Shown here: positions 61,462-64,000 of the stretch, piece after piece
How positions within the stretch are numbered: the stretch's first letter is position 1
Layout of the letters: each line of letters starts with the position of its first letter
Origin: a virus
IMG/VR virus record: IMGVR_UViG_3300047548_000827
Span: 1 to 64,000 of that record
Direction: 5' to 3' (one strand)
Length of the DNA stretch: 64,000 nucleotides
Translations under genes and position numbers: made by a program
Notes under the pieces: generated by a model
Told to the model about the DNA's origin: nothing
The model's input: only the letters and a program-made list of their open reading frames with translations
Databases searched by the model: none

Positions 61462-61703
61462 GTATTAAAGAGTATTTGAAAAAGAATCGAAACCAGCACT
61501 TGGGTGCTCTTAATTATAGAACTATTCTTATTCGACAAGGTTACCCTAATGTGTTGTTAGGTAATGAAGGCCATAAGAATTGGAAAGAAGTGCATCGATG
61601 GTGTAAAGAGCAATACGGAGAAGACCATTATACGTGGACTGGAAGTAGATTTTGGTTTGAGACAGAGCAAGATGCTACGTGGTTCGTAATGAGGTGGGCA
61701 TGA
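61458..61703 (+). CDS. LRW-array protein 9
   Basis: The 81 residues carry VHRWCKEQYGEDHYTW and end WFETEQDATWFVMRWA. Confidence 0.6.
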   Translation: MSIKEYLKKNRNQHLGALNYRTILIRQGYPNVLLGNEGHKNWKEVHRWCKEQYGEDHYTWTGSRFWFETEQDATWFVMRWA

Positions 61704-61921
61704 ATGATATAACTAGAGTCTTTCCCAAAGGATGCACTGATTACACTATGATCGATGTTTCTGAAAAACGAGATAGTAACTGGTTAACATGGGAATCAGA
61801 AATGTTACGATGGCTAACAGAATTTGACCACGACAGCTGGTTTGCATGGGAGAGACCTGCTAATAAAGTAATCTTTGAAAAAGAAGATATCGCTATTTTA
61901 TTCGCTTTAAGGTGGTTATGA
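61700..61921 (+). CDS. LRW-array protein 10
   Basis: The 73 residues start MNDITRVFPKGCTDYTMIDV, carry MLRWLTEFDHDSWFAW and end VIFEKEDIAILFALRWL. It is nearly identical to protein 16, which lies 1.4 kb downstream. Confidence 0.65.
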   Translation: MNDITRVFPKGCTDYTMIDVSEKRDSNWLTWESEMLRWLTEFDHDSWFAWERPANKVIFEKEDIAILFALRWL

Positions 61922-62094
61922 AGAAATATGTAATAGCGGTTGAAAGATGGGCTGACAGAGACAAGTTTGTTAAATGGTTGGAAGATAACTATGGGCCTGA
62001 ACACATCCGATGGGGCGTTGAACAAGACTTTAATTTAGAAAACTTGTGGATGGACGAAGATATCTATGTACTATATAAGTTAAAATGGAGTTAA
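61918..62094 (+). CDS. LRW-array protein 11
   Basis: The 58 residues carry VKWLEDNYGPEHIRW and end WMDEDIYVLYKLKWS. ATG overlaps the preceding stop. Confidence 0.6.
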   Translation: MKKYVIAVERWADRDKFVKWLEDNYGPEHIRWGVEQDFNLENLWMDEDIYVLYKLKWS

Positions 62095-62096
62095 AA

Positions 62097-62342
62097 ATGG
62101 CTATTGCGTTTAACGAAATAACTCACTACGTTGAATTTGTAGACTATATTCCAGAGAATGCCAGCGACTCTAAAAAAGTTGTGTTTAGGTGTTCAGGTGA
62201 TCCTATCAAGATCATTAAATGGTGTCGTAGAAACTTTGGTGAGAGGGGAGACGGTTGGGACTTTACTGGTTCAGGCAAAAAGGTAGATATTATCATTTGG
62301 TCTAGCAGACTGATAACTATGTATGAACTATGGCAGAATTAA
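62097..62342 (+). CDS. LRW-array protein 12
   Basis: The 81 residues carry IKWCRRNFGERGDGW. The tail is degenerate (SSRLITMYELWQN) but keeps a Trp near the end. It starts 2 bp after the previous stop. Confidence 0.55.
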   Translation: MAIAFNEITHYVEFVDYIPENASDSKKVVFRCSGDPIKIIKWCRRNFGERGDGWDFTGSGKKVDIIIWSSRLITMYELWQN

Positions 62343-62657
62343 ATGTTAATCAAAAAACTAGACAAACGAAATAAAGGTCACGAATACTTTAAGTACTACA
62401 TCAAAACATCCTATCCAGTCCAAACAAAAGATCCGGACTACCATGAATTGAGAGCTTGGATGTGGCAAACCTGGGGACCTAGTAAAGAACTAGTAGACTG
62501 GATAGATGATGAAAATGAAAAGCACAGGCTAGTAACATATAGAAAAAACATCAGTTGTCAAAATGAACATTGGTGTTGGCAAAATGATGACTATTACAGT
62601 AGGTTGTACCTCACGGGAGATGACGAATTAGTTCTGTTTAAATTAAGATGGCAATGA
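62343..62657 (+). CDS. LRW-array protein 13
   Basis: The 104 residues carry RAWMWQTWGPSKEL and end YLTGDDELVLFKLRWQ. The ATG follows the previous stop directly. Confidence 0.6.
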   Translation: MLIKKLDKRNKGHEYFKYYIKTSYPVQTKDPDYHELRAWMWQTWGPSKELVDWIDDENEKHRLVTYRKNISCQNEHWCWQNDDYYSRLYLTGDDELVLFKLRWQ

Positions 62658-62938
62658 TTTTAACCAGGCAAGAGTTCATCGATATGTGGAACTCTTATCG
62701 TATTGGTCTAGGAGATTATGATAGTCCTCTTTGGACATTGGAAGTAACTAAGAATTTCCAATGCCATTGGTTCGTGTGCGTTCGACCAATAAACGATATG
62801 GAAACTCATAATCAATGGTGTTCGGATCATTGCAAAGGTAAAATGCTATGTTATTCTTCTGACGATGAAAACAATGAAGAATGGTACGGGTTCACAGAGA
62901 AAGATGACATTATCTGGTGGCTACTAAAATGGGGTTAA
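62654..62938 (+). CDS. LRW-array protein 14
   Basis: The 94 residues carry NQWCSDHCKGKML and end FTEKDDIIWWLLKWG. ATG 62654 overlaps the previous stop. Confidence 0.6.
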   Translation: MILTRQEFIDMWNSYRIGLGDYDSPLWTLEVTKNFQCHWFVCVRPINDMETHNQWCSDHCKGKMLCYSSDDENNEEWYGFTEKDDIIWWLLKWG

Positions 62939-63117
62939 AGGTAAACTTGCCATATGATCCAACTTGGCAAGCAGTAGCGTGGGCAAAAAAGAACTGTCCT
63001 AGCTATGTAACCTGTTTCATTACTGAGGACAAGGTTAAAATGACTCAGAAACCTGTTATAGCTTATGTGTTCTCTGACGAAAAAGATGCCACTTTTTTCG
63101 CGCTGAGGTGGTCATGA
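62929..63117 (+). CDS. LRW-array protein 15
   Basis: The 62 residues carry VAWAKKNCPSYVTC and end YVFSDEKDATFFALRWS. It overlaps the preceding gene by 10 bp. Confidence 0.6.
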   Translation: MGLKVNLPYDPTWQAVAWAKKNCPSYVTCFITEDKVKMTQKPVIAYVFSDEKDATFFALRWS

Positions 63118-63320
63118 TTGATATAACTAGTGTCTTCCCAAAAGGATGTACAGATTACACTGTGATTGATGTTTCGGAAACACGAAGTAATAACCGAGAA
63201 ATGTTGCGATGGTTAAGAGAATTTGACCATGACAGTTGGTTTGCATGGGAGAGACCTGACAATAAAGTAATCTTTGAAAAAGAAGATATTGCTGTGCTAT
63301 TCACATTAAGGTGGTTATGA
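63114..63320 (+). CDS. LRW-array protein 16
   Basis: The 68 residues start MIDITSVFPKGCTDYTVIDV, carry MLRWLREFDHDSWFAW and end VIFEKEDIAVLFTLRWL. It is a recent duplicate of protein 10, lacking five residues in the middle. Confidence 0.65.
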   Translation: MIDITSVFPKGCTDYTVIDVSETRSNNREMLRWLREFDHDSWFAWERPDNKVIFEKEDIAVLFTLRWL

Positions 63321-63361
63321 ACGTTGTTTAGATGGTTTAGTAAGCGGTTCAAAATAGTACT

Positions 63362-63408
63362 GGTTTCCTCGAAGGTTCTAGCTAAATAAAAGAACCTTCG
63401 AGGAAACC
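63362..63408 (+). terminator. 18-bp perfect hairpin before the last gene
   Basis: GGTTTCCTCGAAGGTTCT (63362-63379) and AGAACCTTCGAGGAAACC (63391-63408) pair completely over an 11-nt loop. The 3' arm contains GAGGA, the Shine-Dalgarno of ATG 63412. The hairpin could end transcription of the array (only TT follows) or sequester the ribosome site. Confidence 0.55.
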
Positions 63409-63411
63409 TTC

Positions 63412-64000
63412 ATGCCATTAAACCCATCGATACCGACCCCAGCCGAAACAATAGTTAACATTAACGAAGATCCGGCGTTAGTTAAATTATACGCAAAACA
63501 AGCCGAAACGGTAGTAAACACAACTACAAAATCGTCGGCCAAATTTGCAGTTCCTGCACCAACTGTTACAATGGTAACAAAACAGGTGTTTGTTAATAAC
63601 ATAGTTAATAATCAGGCAACAGGAAACATAAATGAACTTCAGTTCAAATCATCAACTGGATTCAGTAGTGATCCAGAGTTATCCTATAATCCAAACCTAA
63701 ATGAGTTAACTGTGGAAGGTAATATTGAAGCAACTGCTATACTTACAGATAACTATTTTTATAGTAATGGTGTTTCAATATTTTCAACATTAGGATCAGG
63801 AAACACTGGTGACATCACGTTCGATGCTACAACTATATCCGCACCTGATGAGAGTACTATTACTATAGAGAGTAAATTTGAAAATGTAGTTAAATCTAAG
63901 TTGGTGTTAAATCCAGAGTATGCTATAGCTAAACTCGAATCTAAATCTACGGACCAAAATACAACTTTCTTCAGCGGTGACGGATTCTGGGTTACTGCTA
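63412..64000 (+). CDS. Probable tail-fibre or structural protein (3' end outside the window)
   Basis: The frame is open from ATG 63412 to the right edge. The first 196 residues (MPLNPSIPTPAETIVNINED...) are Thr/Asn/Val-rich with repeated strand motifs (GNINELQFKSSTGFSSDPEL, TIESKFENVVKSKLVLNP), as in phage fibre shafts. It lacks a stop within the window, so length and C-terminus are unknown. Its start is near the hairpin described above. Confidence 0.6.
   Translation, partial: MPLNPSIPTPAETIVNINEDPALVKLYAKQAETVVNTTTKSSAKFAVPAPTVTMVTKQVFVNNIVNNQATGNINELQFKSSTGFSSDPELSYNPNLNELTVEGNIEATAILTDNYFYSNGVSIFSTLGSGNTGDITFDATTISAPDESTITIESKFENVVKSKLVLNPEYAIAKLESKSTDQNTTFFSGDGFWVTA

Overview
The window is part of the genome of a large, T4-related tailed phage (Caudoviricetes). 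The evidence is the mix of tail-fibre genes, T4-type auxiliary genes (class Ia ribonucleotide reductase, glutaredoxin, primase-like Toprim protein, polynucleotide kinase, RNA ligases), free-standing homing endonucleases, a tRNA cluster and dozens of tightly packed small genes, nearly all on the + strand. The host is a Gram-negative bacterium: there is a SleB-type cell-wall hydrolase, a secreted beta-barrel with an outer-membrane end signal, two lipoproteins and strong sigma70-type promoters. Leaders that imitate bacterial rRNA operons and a two-piece (permuted) tmRNA make a betaproteobacterial host plausible; that part is inference.

Layout. 1-12.9 kb: the end of a collagen-like tail fibre, two 2-oxoglutarate oxygenases, then a block of methyltransferases and very large multidomain glycosyltransferases that probably decorates virion proteins or glycans. 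12.9-18.8 kb: glutaredoxin, an Sm-like protein, a virion-like protein, the SleB hydrolase, and a second, Gly-X-Ser collagen-like fibre pair on the - strand. 18.9-22.9 kb: the RNA locus. It holds an attenuator-like leader before an HNH gene, three tandem promoter/(boxB)/boxA modules each followed by long inverted repeats, a GIY-YIG endonuclease inside one of these stems, tRNA-like RNAs, four hairpin-bounded RNA units, and six ordinary tRNAs. 22.9-38 kb: early or middle genes behind consensus sigma70 promoters, including an NAD salvage pair (natV, nadV), a SLOG-type protein, an RNA ligase, an L7/L12-like protein and a PAAR spike tip. 38-45 kb: rubrerythrin plus rubredoxin, SGNH hydrolase, GNAT, a permuted tmRNA with a protein gene between its two pieces, a heptose-kinase-like protein and the outer-membrane protein. 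45-50 kb: nrdA, an IscA-like protein and nrdB. 50-59 kb: an SPFH lipoprotein, a TilS-like enzyme, a second and a third RNA ligase, and a PNK-like kinase. 58.9-63.3 kb: sixteen short diverged paralogous genes sharing a Trp motif and an LRW tail, followed by the start of another structural gene.

Functionally, much of the window concerns RNA: its own tRNAs, a lysidine synthetase fitting a CAU tRNA, tRNA-repair enzymes, a tmRNA, and an rRNA-like transcription and processing layout. A second theme is surface chemistry (collagen-like fibres, hydroxylases, glycosyltransferases), and a third is nucleotide and NAD supply. The most unusual parts are the permuted tmRNA with a gene in its intervening segment (41.6-42.4 kb), the rRNA-operon-like RNA locus (19.8-22.3 kb) and the LRW gene array (58.9-63.3 kb).
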